Shown here: positions 1 through 6,761 of the stretch, in pieces | Layout of the letters: every line of letters begins with the position of its first letter | Numbering within the stretch: the stretch's first letter is position 1 | Origin: Psychrobacter immobilis | Lineage (GTDB): Bacteria; Pseudomonadota; Gammaproteobacteria; Pseudomonadales; Moraxellaceae | Direction of reading: 5' to 3' | Assembly: GCF_904846225.1 (NCBI RefSeq) | Contig: NZ_CAJGZJ010000005.1 | Location: forward strand, 1 to 64,000 | Length of the DNA: 64,000 nucleotides | Program-made: the position numbers and the translations under genes | Notes under the pieces: model-generated | Databases searched by the model: none | What the model saw: only the letters and a program-made list of their open reading frames with translations | Told to the model about the DNA's origin: nothing

Positions 1-55
1 GTAAGTCATGGTCTTTATGACAACAATTAGGTTTGATTATTAGTTTATAACACTT

Positions 56-181
56 TTAAGTGGGCTTGGCTATAGTAGAAATACCTTTAACAGGAATGGG
101 GCTGTCGACGAATTGAAAAGATTGGCAACCTGTAAAGAATAGGGTTGTGGTTAATATACAGGTTAACGTTAATGATTTCAT
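56..181 (-). CDS. small lipoprotein (41 aa), unknown function
   Basis: This short reading frame encodes 41 residues. It begins with Met-Lys, followed by a hydrophobic stretch and a lipobox-like FTGC, with the lipidated Cys at residue 19. That would leave a mature peptide of only 23 residues, acylated and probably anchored in a membrane. A GAG about 12 bases before the ATG could serve as a weak ribosome binding site. The lipobox has Phe at -3 rather than the usual Leu, which lowers certainty. I do not recognise the family. It lies downstream of tolB on the same strand, beyond a strong terminator, so it is probably transcribed on its own. Confidence 0.5.
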   Translation of the reverse strand: MKSLTLTCILTTTLFFTGCQSFQFVDSPIPVKGISTIAKPT

Positions 182-427
182 AATAGTATCTCAAAAAGAG
201 GTCAGCAATATTAGAATAGTGCTGATCATAAAAATAGTATGGCAGGCAATCATTTTTTTATAGTAAAGTAAAAATACTGCTGAATACAAAAAAATATCTG
301 TCTTCAATATATGTATCTATTATGTACGCTCAAATACAATAATAATAGAGAGTAAGCTAAATTATTAAGTAGTATTCATCAGAAACTCTATAAAAATTAT
401 GGGATAGTTTTAACGCGTGTCATCATT
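182..427. other. intergenic stretch without a recognised gene
   Basis: AT-rich sequence between the small lipoprotein and the tolB terminator. I see no further reading frame with a convincing start, and no clear promoter. It presumably holds the promoter of the small lipoprotein gene. Confidence 0.4.
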
Positions 428-463
428 AAAAAAGCGCCCGACAATTTATCGGGCGCTTTTTTG
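428..463 (-). terminator. terminator of the tol operon
   Basis: An 8-bp GC-rich stem (GCGCCCGA at 434-441 with TCGGGCGC at 449-456) and a 7-base loop are flanked by A and T runs on both sides. It can act in either direction. It lies about 40 bases past the tolB stop and ends that operon. Confidence 0.85.
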
Positions 464-500
464 TGCTTCATTGAGCAGTAAATATGACGTGCTGAATAAA

Positions 501-1793
501 TTATTTAGGACTAGATGACCATACTGGTGAGCGGATGACACCTTGTCCAGATTTACCAAATGACTCGCCACCATTAAGTGATTTGATGGTTAAAATGCCT
601 TTACCACCTTGAGTGGAGGCATAGACCACGCGTTTACCATTGGGTGAAAAGCTTGGCGCTTCATCAATACCGGTATTGCCCAAATTGGCAGTTACTGCAC
701 CGCTACTATTCATTATGGCAGCTGAGCGACCACTTAAAAAAGCGATTTGAGAGCCATCACTACTGAATTGAGGACTGGTGGCATAACCACTATTTGATAC
801 TTTGGTCGTACGTCCTGAACCAAATTCATAACGATAAATCTGCGGTTTATTAAATCCTGCCCGATCACTGACAAATACAAAGGATTTGCCGTCAGGTGCA
901 TAATTTGGCTGTACTTCGCTGCTAGGCCAACTGGTGAGTTTTTTAGGCTGTCCACCGCTGGCGCTCATCTCATAAATATCAGCGCTACCTTCAAAGCTGC
1001 TTGAGAATAGTATTTTGCTACCATCAGGTGAAAACGAGGGACTTAAATTGCTACCTTTAAAAGGCGTTAATGCACTTGCTCCGCCGCCACTAACGTTTTG
1101 GACGTAGATGACAGGGTAGGATTTATCACGTTGTACGGAGTAGGCGATACGATTACCATCTGGCGACCATGTTGGTGAAAATATAGAACCTGCAACCTCG
1201 GTAATGGTCTTAGCATTTTCACCATCGGCATCCATAACTTTCAAGCGCGAGACTTTGTTTTTTCCAGCGCCAACTTCTTCAATATAGGCAATACGCCCTG
1301 AAAAATCCCCTGGAATGCCAGTAACAAGCTCATACACTTTATCGGAGATGACATGTCCTGCATAACGCATGCTTTCTTTATTATTATCCGCCGTTAAGCT
1401 TTGTTTGCCTTCAATAACGCGGCCAGATTTTACATCAATCACTTCGTAATCGGTCACTATTTTTCCGCGATTGCTGCGCGTACTACCGACGACTAGATAA
1501 GGAATCCCCATGCTTTGCCAAACGGGTAATGAACCTGCCAGCTCGCTACTATTATGCGGCTGCTGAGGTAGGTTTTGACTGGTGGCTTTGAGTTCGGTCT
1601 TACTCAAGTCGCTTAAAATGATCGGTGATAGAATAGAATCGCCAGCAAATGGCACAAAAGCGATTTGGCTTTGTTGGACAGGAATTTCATAATCCAGCTC
1701 TAAAACAACAGGTGCAGCAAACAAGCTAGGAGAAATAAGTAGAGTTGAGGCGCTGGTAAGTAAAGAGGCTAGTAGTTTCTTATGAGTACGCAT
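501..1793 (-). CDS. tolB: Tol-Pal system periplasmic beta-propeller protein TolB
   Basis: TolB is the periplasmic part of the Tol-Pal machine, which spans the envelope, helps the outer membrane constrict at division and keeps it intact. The 430-residue length is typical. An N-terminal signal peptide with a basic MRTHKK start and likely cleavage after ISPSLFA precedes an N-terminal domain of about 140 residues. A six-bladed propeller follows, with at least five blade motifs of the form SPDG/APDG/SSDG/SPNG followed by a hydrophobic strand (for example SPDGNRIAYS and SPDGSKILFSS). It is the last gene of the leftward tolQRAB set, 241 bases after tolA, with a palindrome in that gap. Pal, which normally follows tolB, is not here. 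Confidence 0.96.
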   Translation of the reverse strand: MRTHKKLLASLLTSASTLLISPSLFAAPVVLELDYEIPVQQSQIAFVPFAGDSILSPIILSDLSKTELKATSQNLPQQPHNSSELAGSLPVWQSMGIPYLVVGSTRSNRGKIVTDYEVIDVKSGRVIEGKQSLTADNNKESMRYAGHVISDKVYELVTGIPGDFSGRIAYIEEVGAGKNKVSRLKVMDADGENAKTITEVAGSIFSPTWSPDGNRIAYSVQRDKSYPVIYVQNVSGGGASALTPFKGSNLSPSFSPDGSKILFSSSFEGSADIYEMSASGGQPKKLTSWPSSEVQPNYAPDGKSFVFVSDRAGFNKPQIYRYEFGSGRTTKVSNSGYATSPQFSSDGSQIAFLSGRSAAIMNSSGAVTANLGNTGIDEAPSFSPNGKRVVYASTQGGKGILTIKSLNGGESFGKSGQGVIRSPVWSSSPK

Positions 1794-1889
1794 GAGTTAT
1801 TTGAGCTCCTAAAATAGTATTGTTGTCATTTTTATAAGGGACGAGCCAGTCATTACGATAAGATCATATATTATGCGGTAAAAGCTGCT

Positions 1890-1902
1890 TAACGTAACGT
1901 TA
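1890..1902. promoter_or_regulatory. 13-bp palindrome in the tolA-tolB gap
   Basis: The arms TAACGT and ACGTTA surround a single central A. It sits about 100 bases before the tolB start in a 241-base gap, which is long for genes of one operon. It could belong to a separate tolB promoter, but no clear -35/-10 pair accompanies it. Confidence 0.25.
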
Positions 1903-2034
1903 TCAACAATATAAGATGTGAGCAACTTATACCGTTCAAAAAGAATAGGATTTGTAGAAGAACGAGTGCAAGTACGACGCCTTGTAGGCTAAACGAGTTT
2001 CACAAAACCAATCGTATTTTTTGGTTTGGTATTA

Positions 2035-3027
2035 TTAATTGCTGCCCTTAAATTGTATCGTAAAGGTAGGATATTTAGGGTCGTCGGCATCAATCGGTAA
2101 TCTGCCAGTTTCTAACACCGCTTGTTTGGCAGCTTCATTGACGGCGCTATCAGGCCCTGAAGCAGAGACGTTGACTATACTGCCGCTAGCATTGACAGTG
2201 ATGGTTAAAGTGGCACTCTGAGTTGAGCCTTTCCCTGCTGTAGGTGGATTATAGTTGCGTTTGATTAAGCCAATAATTTCACTGTTACTTGCGCCCCGAT
2301 TACCACTTGAGGCCGATTGGCTGCTACCTTTAGAGCTGCTAGACGTTGTCGTATCGCCAGAGATGCTAGATTGACCGTCTGACAGATTAAAGTTTTTACC
2401 CGAGCTACCAGTGGTGATTTCTATATTACGATCACTTGCGGTAGGGCGTGTAATCTTAGGCTGCGTGTTTTGCTTCATACGGTAATTGCCGAGCCGCTCT
2501 TGCTCTTCTGTTCGCTGCTCTCTTTTGTCGTTTTCAACTTGATCGTGCTCTTCTGTCACCGATTCATCTAGTTGCGCCGCCCATTCAGCCATCCGCTGTT
2601 CATAATCTTGATTTTGCTCAAGCAAGCGTTGATGCTGTTCTTCACTCATCAGCATAGGGCGACCAGAGGCATCATTAGATCGTGTAAAGACGGGGACGCG
2701 CTGAGAGCTTGTTTGATTGGGATTTTGTGTGCTAGCGCTACCATCAAAATTCTCAGTTTGCATCGTGCTGGTTGCACCACTTTCAGCCTGCATTGCACTG
2801 GCCGCTGCTGCACGATTGGCCAAAACCTGTCCTTGCATCTCAGCCAGTTGCTCAGGTGAAACCATAACAGTTTCAATGCTGCCAGTCGGCTCTACTTCAG
2901 TGTGCTGATAGGTATAAATGAGTATCCCAATCACAAGACCATGTGCCAGCAAACTGAGTAGCGTGGGCAACGTAAGCCCATTGCCTTCAGGTTGAGTTGG
3001 CACATAAACGATAGGCGCATTATACAT
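2035..3027 (-). CDS. tolA: Tol-Pal system protein TolA (TonB-like C-terminal domain)
   Basis: TolA is the inner-membrane protein that links TolQ-TolR to TolB-Pal. A single N-terminal membrane segment (LPTLLSLLAHGLVIGILIYT) is followed by a charged, Gln/Glu-rich helical stretch (QQHRLLEQNQDYEQRMAEWAAQ and on), a Ser/Gly/Thr-rich linker, and a C-terminal TolA/TonB-type domain (ATLTITVNASGSIVNVSASG, then RLPIDADDPKYPTFTIQF). The coiled region is much shorter than in E. coli TolA. The frame is open further upstream to a TTG at 3042, but the ATG at 3027 is the simpler start. Neither has a clear Shine-Dalgarno sequence. It lies between tolR and tolB, with 75 bases separating it from tolR. Confidence 0.9.
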   Translation of the reverse strand: MYNAPIVYVPTQPEGNGLTLPTLLSLLAHGLVIGILIYTYQHTEVEPTGSIETVMVSPEQLAEMQGQVLANRAAAASAMQAESGATSTMQTENFDGSASTQNPNQTSSQRVPVFTRSNDASGRPMLMSEEQHQRLLEQNQDYEQRMAEWAAQLDESVTEEHDQVENDKREQRTEEQERLGNYRMKQNTQPKITRPTASDRNIEITTGSSGKNFNLSDGQSSISGDTTTSSSSKGSSQSASSGNRGASNSEIIGLIKRNYNPPTAGKGSTQSATLTITVNASGSIVNVSASGPDSAVNEAAKQAVLETGRLPIDADDPKYPTFTIQFKGSN

Positions 3028-3102
3028 AATAGGGATACTCAAGGACGAGGTTCATCAAATCATCTGCTTTATTATAACAAGTTGTGCTAGGAATAAGCGT
3101 CA

Positions 3103-3561
3103 TTACAGTGAAGGTGTAGGCAGTGGCGCACCTGTCAATAGACCAACCTTTTGAATGCCTGCTTGTTGCAAAGTTGCCATCAGTGTCATGATAGCGCCAT
3201 ATTGATTGTTTTGGTCAGCATTAATCATGACTTGTAAAGGCTGAGCACCAGCATCGCTACTTTGCGTTTGCAGATTGGATAGAGTGTCAATCAGTTCAGG
3301 TTCGCTAATAGGCAAGTCGATATTATTTTCATAACTGATAAAAATCTCGCCGCTATCGGTTAAAGAAACAATGACTGGGAGCTGACTTTGGCTCATGGTG
3401 TTGGTCTGCTCTTTTGGCAAATCAACATCGACACCCGTAATCAGCATTGGTGCTGTGACCATAAATATCACGAGCAGCACCAACATCACGTCGATATAAG
3501 GAACAACGTTCATCTCCGCATTTAGTGCTTTTTTTTCACGGCGATAGGGACTTTGTTTCAT
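3103..3561 (-). CDS. tolR: Tol-Pal system protein TolR
   Basis: TolR belongs to the ExbD/TolR family and forms, with TolQ, the proton-driven motor of the Tol-Pal system in the inner membrane. It has 152 residues and one membrane segment (about residues 23-42). The conserved Asp24 sits in YIDVMLVLLVIFMVTAPM, the position of the essential proton-carrying aspartate in this family. A periplasmic domain follows, beginning DVDLPKEQ. The start codon overlaps the tolQ stop in an ATGA, which indicates translational coupling. Confidence 0.95.
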   Translation of the reverse strand: MKQSPYRREKKALNAEMNVVPYIDVMLVLLVIFMVTAPMLITGVDVDLPKEQTNTMSQSQLPVIVSLTDSGEIFISYENNIDLPISEPELIDTLSNLQTQSSDAGAQPLQVMINADQNNQYGAIMTLMATLQQAGIQKVGLLTGAPLPTPSL

Positions 3562-4298
3562 AACCCTGTCACCTGACTGCTATTAGTTTGGGTGTCTCGA
3601 CTGGCTATATTTTCTCGACTAACGATGCTTTCTGCACTGGTTTCACGCTGGAGCATGCCTGTCATTTCATCACAAAATAACGCACGCGAATCATATAAGC
3701 GACTAGATTTGGCCGTGAAGTGATTATAGGCGAGGACAGCAGGAATAGCGGCAAACAAACCCATGGCAGTAGCGATTAATGCTTCAGCGATGCCGGGAGC
3801 GACAGAGGCCAGCGTTGCTTGTTCAGTTTGAGACAACCCTAAAAAGGCATTCATGATGCCCCAAACGGTGCCAAATAAACCAACATAAGGCGCTACTGAG
3901 CCAATACTCGCTAGTGTGGTTAATCCTGACTCTAATAGTTGTTGCTGACGTCCTAAGCCGACTCGTAGCTTACGCTCAACACCATCGATGATGTCGTCTT
4001 TAGGCTGGCGCTTCTTATGCATTCTTAAGTATTCAGAAAACCCAACATAAAAGATTTGCTCAAGTCCTTGGCGTTCAGGCGAGCCTTGTACACCTTGATA
4101 CAGTTTGGCCAAATCTTCACCTGACCAAAACCAAGTCTCAAACTGTTGATCGAAGTTTTTGGCCGTACCGAGCCGCGCACTCATACGAAAAATAATCACC
4201 CAACTGAGTAAAGAGGCTAATAACAATAACCCCATCACAATCTGTACCAAAAGACTGGCTTGGGTAATAAGGTCAATAATATTTAATGATTCAGGCAT
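3558..4298 (-). CDS. tolQ: Tol-Pal system protein TolQ
   Basis: TolQ is the MotA/TolQ/ExbB-family component of the proton channel, working with TolR in the inner membrane. The 246 residues hold three membrane segments, at about residues 16-37, 130-155 and 168-192. The two distal ones carry the family signature IGSVAPYVGLFGTVWGIMNAF and GIAEALIATAMGLFAAIPAVLAYN. It is the first gene of the leftward operon. The usual upstream partner ybgC is absent, and 450 bases of intergenic sequence lie ahead of it. Confidence 0.95.
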   Translation of the reverse strand: MPESLNIIDLITQASLLVQIVMGLLLLASLLSWVIIFRMSARLGTAKNFDQQFETWFWSGEDLAKLYQGVQGSPERQGLEQIFYVGFSEYLRMHKKRQPKDDIIDGVERKLRVGLGRQQQLLESGLTTLASIGSVAPYVGLFGTVWGIMNAFLGLSQTEQATLASVAPGIAEALIATAMGLFAAIPAVLAYNHFTAKSSRLYDSRALFCDEMTGMLQRETSAESIVSRENIASRDTQTNSSQVTGL

Positions 4299-4750
4299 GT
4301 ATGAGACTCATGGATAATTGATAATAACGGGCATGGTGCGACACGCAGACCAAATTGAAACTTTATTAACTAAAAATATAATAGGGCGATAATTCTGCAC
4401 ATTGATATCAACCGCTTAGTGTACTGCTAAATGCAGAAAAGGTCATTTATTATAGTGTTAAATATCCAATAATATTACTGATAGTTATACCGTTTTATCA
4501 ATAAGATAAAGTCAGTTGATATAAATATACCTAAAACATTGTTTGGCTATCATTCATTAATAAGGGAGAAGGGCAGATTTGTACCCATAAGGCACTGGTA
4601 ATGATTGAATTTGTACCGTAACTTCTCTAAAATGTTGCACTTTGTTACCGCTGCCTTTTGATAATGACGTCGCCATTCATTTGTTGACGTCATATTTATT
4701 TTAGGCACCAATAAATTTGTTCTTTCACTAGCAAGCTGGGCGCGCCACTT
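4299..4750. other. divergent promoter region tolQ / NCS2 permease
   Basis: This 452-base AT-rich gap must contain promoters for both flanking operons. No reading frame in it looks real. The recognisable signals are two TGACGTC motifs at 4665 and 4685 and a GGCGCGCC palindrome at 4739-4746, next to the permease start. Confidence 0.6.
4665..4692. promoter_or_regulatory. paired TGACGTC motifs, candidate operator
   Basis: TGACGTC at 4665-4671 and the perfect palindrome TGACGTCA at 4685-4692 have starts exactly 20 bases apart, about two helical turns. Two sites on one face of the helix about 60-85 bases before a start codon would suit a dimeric regulator. No regulator can be named from sequence. 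Confidence 0.35.
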
Positions 4751-6046
4751 ATGAATGCAATTGAACGCTATTTTGGGATCAACGGTGAAAACACCACGGT
4801 CAAAACGGAAATCCTTGCCGGTATAACCACTTTTTTGACGATGGCTTATATCATCTTTGTAAACCCCAACGTATTGGCTGAAGCTGGTATGGACAAAGGG
4901 GCGGTATTTGTTGCTACCTGTTTAGCAGCGGCAATAGGCTGCTTTATTATGGGCATCTATGCCAGACTGCCTGTGGCGCTCGCACCAGGTATGGGTCTGA
5001 ATGCCTTTTTTACCTATGGTGTCGTACTGGGTATGGGGTATGCGTGGCAAACGGCGTTAGGCGCTGTTTTCTTATCGGGTTGTTTGTTTATTATTTTAAG
5101 CTTGTTTAAGATTCGCGAGTGGGTTATCAATGCTATTCCAATGAGCCTTAAACAAGGTATTGTGGCAGGTATTGGTGCGTTCTTAGCATTTATTGCTTTA
5201 CAAAGCTCGGGCATCATCGTTGGTCGGGACGCGACACTGGTGATGCTTGGAGATATGACCTCGTTTTCACCTGCGATGGCGGCTTTGGGCTTCTTTATCA
5301 TTATTGGCTTGGTGTACAAGAAAGTCCCTGGTGCAGTCACAATTGGTATTTTAATTGTTACCGTGATTAGCTTATTGACGGGCCATACCCAGTTTACTGG
5401 CATCATGTCCGCTCCGCCATCAATCGCACCAACGCTTTTGGAGCTTGATATTGCGGGCGCGTTTGACGTCGGTATGATTAGCGTCATCTTTGCCTTTTTA
5501 TTCGTTGACTTGTTTGATACGACGGGCAGTCTGGTGGGCATCGCGAGTAAAGCAGGCCTAATCGATAAAGATGGCAATATTCCTAATATGGATAAAGCGC
5601 TATTGGCTGACTCAACAGCGACGGTTGCAGGTGCTATGCTGGGCACGTCATCGACGACCAGTTATATCGAAAGTGCGTCTGGCGTCGCGTCTGGCGGACG
5701 TACAGGTTTGATGGCTGTAACGGTCGGTGTATTATTCGTACTGAGTATTTTCTTTGCACCATTGGCGGGTATGATTCCTGCTTATGCGACGGCTGGCGCG
5801 ATTTTTTATGTATCCGTGTTGATGTTGTTCACGCTAAAAGACATTAACTGGGAAGATTTAACAGAAGCCGCTCCGGTAGCCGTAGTGCTGCTATTAACGC
5901 CACTCACATACTCTATCGCTGATGGTATTGCGCTTGGTTTTATTACTTTCACTGCAGTGAAATTGATGACGGGTAAATTCTCTGAGATTACCGTCCCAGT
6001 TTGGGTATTAACCGCTATTTTACTTGCTAAATTGGTACTTTTATAA
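4751..6046 (+). CDS. NCS2 family purine permease (AzgA/GhxP type)
   Basis: A 431-residue inner-membrane transporter with about 12-14 hydrophobic segments. It resembles the AzgA branch of NCS2 (GhxP/GhxQ in E. coli), which import guanine and hypoxanthine with protons. Supporting features are the N-terminal ERYFGI..NTTVKTEILAGITTFLTMAYI, the APGMGLNAFFTY loop, FVDLFDTTGSLVG, and the STATVAGAMLGTSSTTSYIESASG segment before the last helices. The exact base transported cannot be read from sequence. The ATG follows a GC-rich GGCGCGCC palindrome rather than a standard ribosome binding site. It is a single-gene unit closed by the terminator at 6086. Confidence 0.9.
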   Translation: MNAIERYFGINGENTTVKTEILAGITTFLTMAYIIFVNPNVLAEAGMDKGAVFVATCLAAAIGCFIMGIYARLPVALAPGMGLNAFFTYGVVLGMGYAWQTALGAVFLSGCLFIILSLFKIREWVINAIPMSLKQGIVAGIGAFLAFIALQSSGIIVGRDATLVMLGDMTSFSPAMAALGFFIIIGLVYKKVPGAVTIGILIVTVISLLTGHTQFTGIMSAPPSIAPTLLELDIAGAFDVGMISVIFAFLFVDLFDTTGSLVGIASKAGLIDKDGNIPNMDKALLADSTATVAGAMLGTSSTTSYIESASGVASGGRTGLMAVTVGVLFVLSIFFAPLAGMIPAYATAGAIFYVSVLMLFTLKDINWEDLTEAAPVAVVLLLTPLTYSIADGIALGFITFTAVKLMTGKFSEITVPVWVLTAILLAKLVLL

Positions 6047-6085
6047 GCTTTTAACATCACCTTTTATGCAGTTATTTTTGATTTT

Positions 6086-6124
6086 AAGCCTTCTTTATTC
6101 TGAAATGATAAAGAAGGCTTTTTT
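6086..6124 (+). terminator. terminator of the NCS2 permease gene
   Basis: A perfect 13-bp stem (AAGCCTTCTTTAT at 6086-6098 with its complement at 6108-6120), a 9-base loop and a T run. Confidence 0.85.
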
Positions 6125-6503
6125 GATTTAATAATGGGTCAAATCATGCTTTATTACCACAAGTGTTTGATTTATTAAAATAATTAATTTGCAACAGTAA
6201 ATACCAAAATATAACCAAAGCGTCATAGTCGATAAGATGCTGATAACTGGTTGTTTTTTAGAAATATATTAATTTATTAAAATTATAAATATTATTAGTT
6301 TGAAATTTTTTTTCATGCTACCATGCCCAAGTTAAGCGCATCACCTCAATCAACGCCGTAGAGGTTTTTCTTACAGTGAATTAGCGTCATATAAGATGAC
6401 AGATTTCGCGCCAATCAAAGCGATGTTTTACTCATCATTGTTTTGATTCAGCGATACATCTGACTATCAAACTCCTTTCACTACTAACAAGAAGAAGGCA
6501 CTA
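6125..6503. other. AT-rich upstream region of the putA leader
   Basis: This stretch holds no convincing gene. It is strongly AT-rich to about 6320, then more mixed. It presumably contains the putA promoter, but I could not identify a -35/-10 pair with confidence. The leader mini-ORF starts immediately after it. Confidence 0.4.
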
Positions 6504-6575
6504 ATGCCGCTTAACTTTTGTTGTTGCCTTTGTATTGTTAACGTAGCCCGTTTAACACTCGAACGACCTACTTAA
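6504..6575 (+). CDS. candidate leader peptide with Cys-Cys-Cys-Leu-Cys (23 aa)
   Basis: A 23-codon reading frame starts at an ATG five bases after a good Shine-Dalgarno sequence (AGAAGG). It reads MPLNFCCCLC, then a short ordinary tail ending ERPT. Four cysteine codons among codons 6-10 are far outside chance for so short a peptide and resemble the polycysteine attenuator peptides reported in other bacteria. Six bases after its stop a hairpin followed by a T-rich stretch begins. The AAGGCA of the ribosome binding region (6495-6500) is complementary to TGCCTT (6525-6530) in the cysteine codons. Downstream is putA, 186 bases away. Whether it is translated is inference. Confidence 0.5.
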   Translation: MPLNFCCCLCIVNVARLTLERPT

Positions 6576-6581
6576 CCATTT

Positions 6582-6603
6582 CCAGCCTGTGCTGGATTTT
6601 CCC
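6582..6603 (+). promoter_or_regulatory. hairpin with T-rich tail, candidate attenuator
   Basis: CCAGC (6582-6586) pairs with GCTGG (6591-6595) around a CTGT loop and is followed by ATTTT. The stem is short, so termination would be weak or conditional. A ribosome paused at the mini-ORF stop (6573-6575) would cover the left arm, while one stalled on the cysteine codons would not. Confidence 0.4.
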
Positions 6604-6661
6604 GTTTTGTGATGGCGCCGTTTGGTCTTTTGATTATTGCTGTGAGTATCAGTTAATGAGC

Positions 6662-6679
6662 ACTATTTAAGTTAATAGT
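6662..6679. promoter_or_regulatory. inverted repeat in the putA leader
   Basis: The arms ACTATT and AATAGT flank a 6-base loop, about 85 bases before the putA start. It may be an operator or an RNA structure, with no further support. Confidence 0.2.
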
Positions 6680-6761
6680 ACTTATAGGCACTTAGGCATG
6701 CGAGTCAGACTTCCTAAAGCATCATTTATTATGGTTTTTAAACGATAGTTATGGAGTTGTT

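Noticed and set aside
4739..4746. GGCGCGCC taken as a trace of cloning (a rare restriction site)
   Set aside because: The flanking sequence is continuous natural intergenic DNA with no vector-like features, so the site is probably native.
5014..5646. Long minus-strand open frame (210 codons) inside the purine permease gene
   Set aside because: It is antisense to a clearly real membrane protein, its composition is that of a shadow frame, and it has no recognisable domain.
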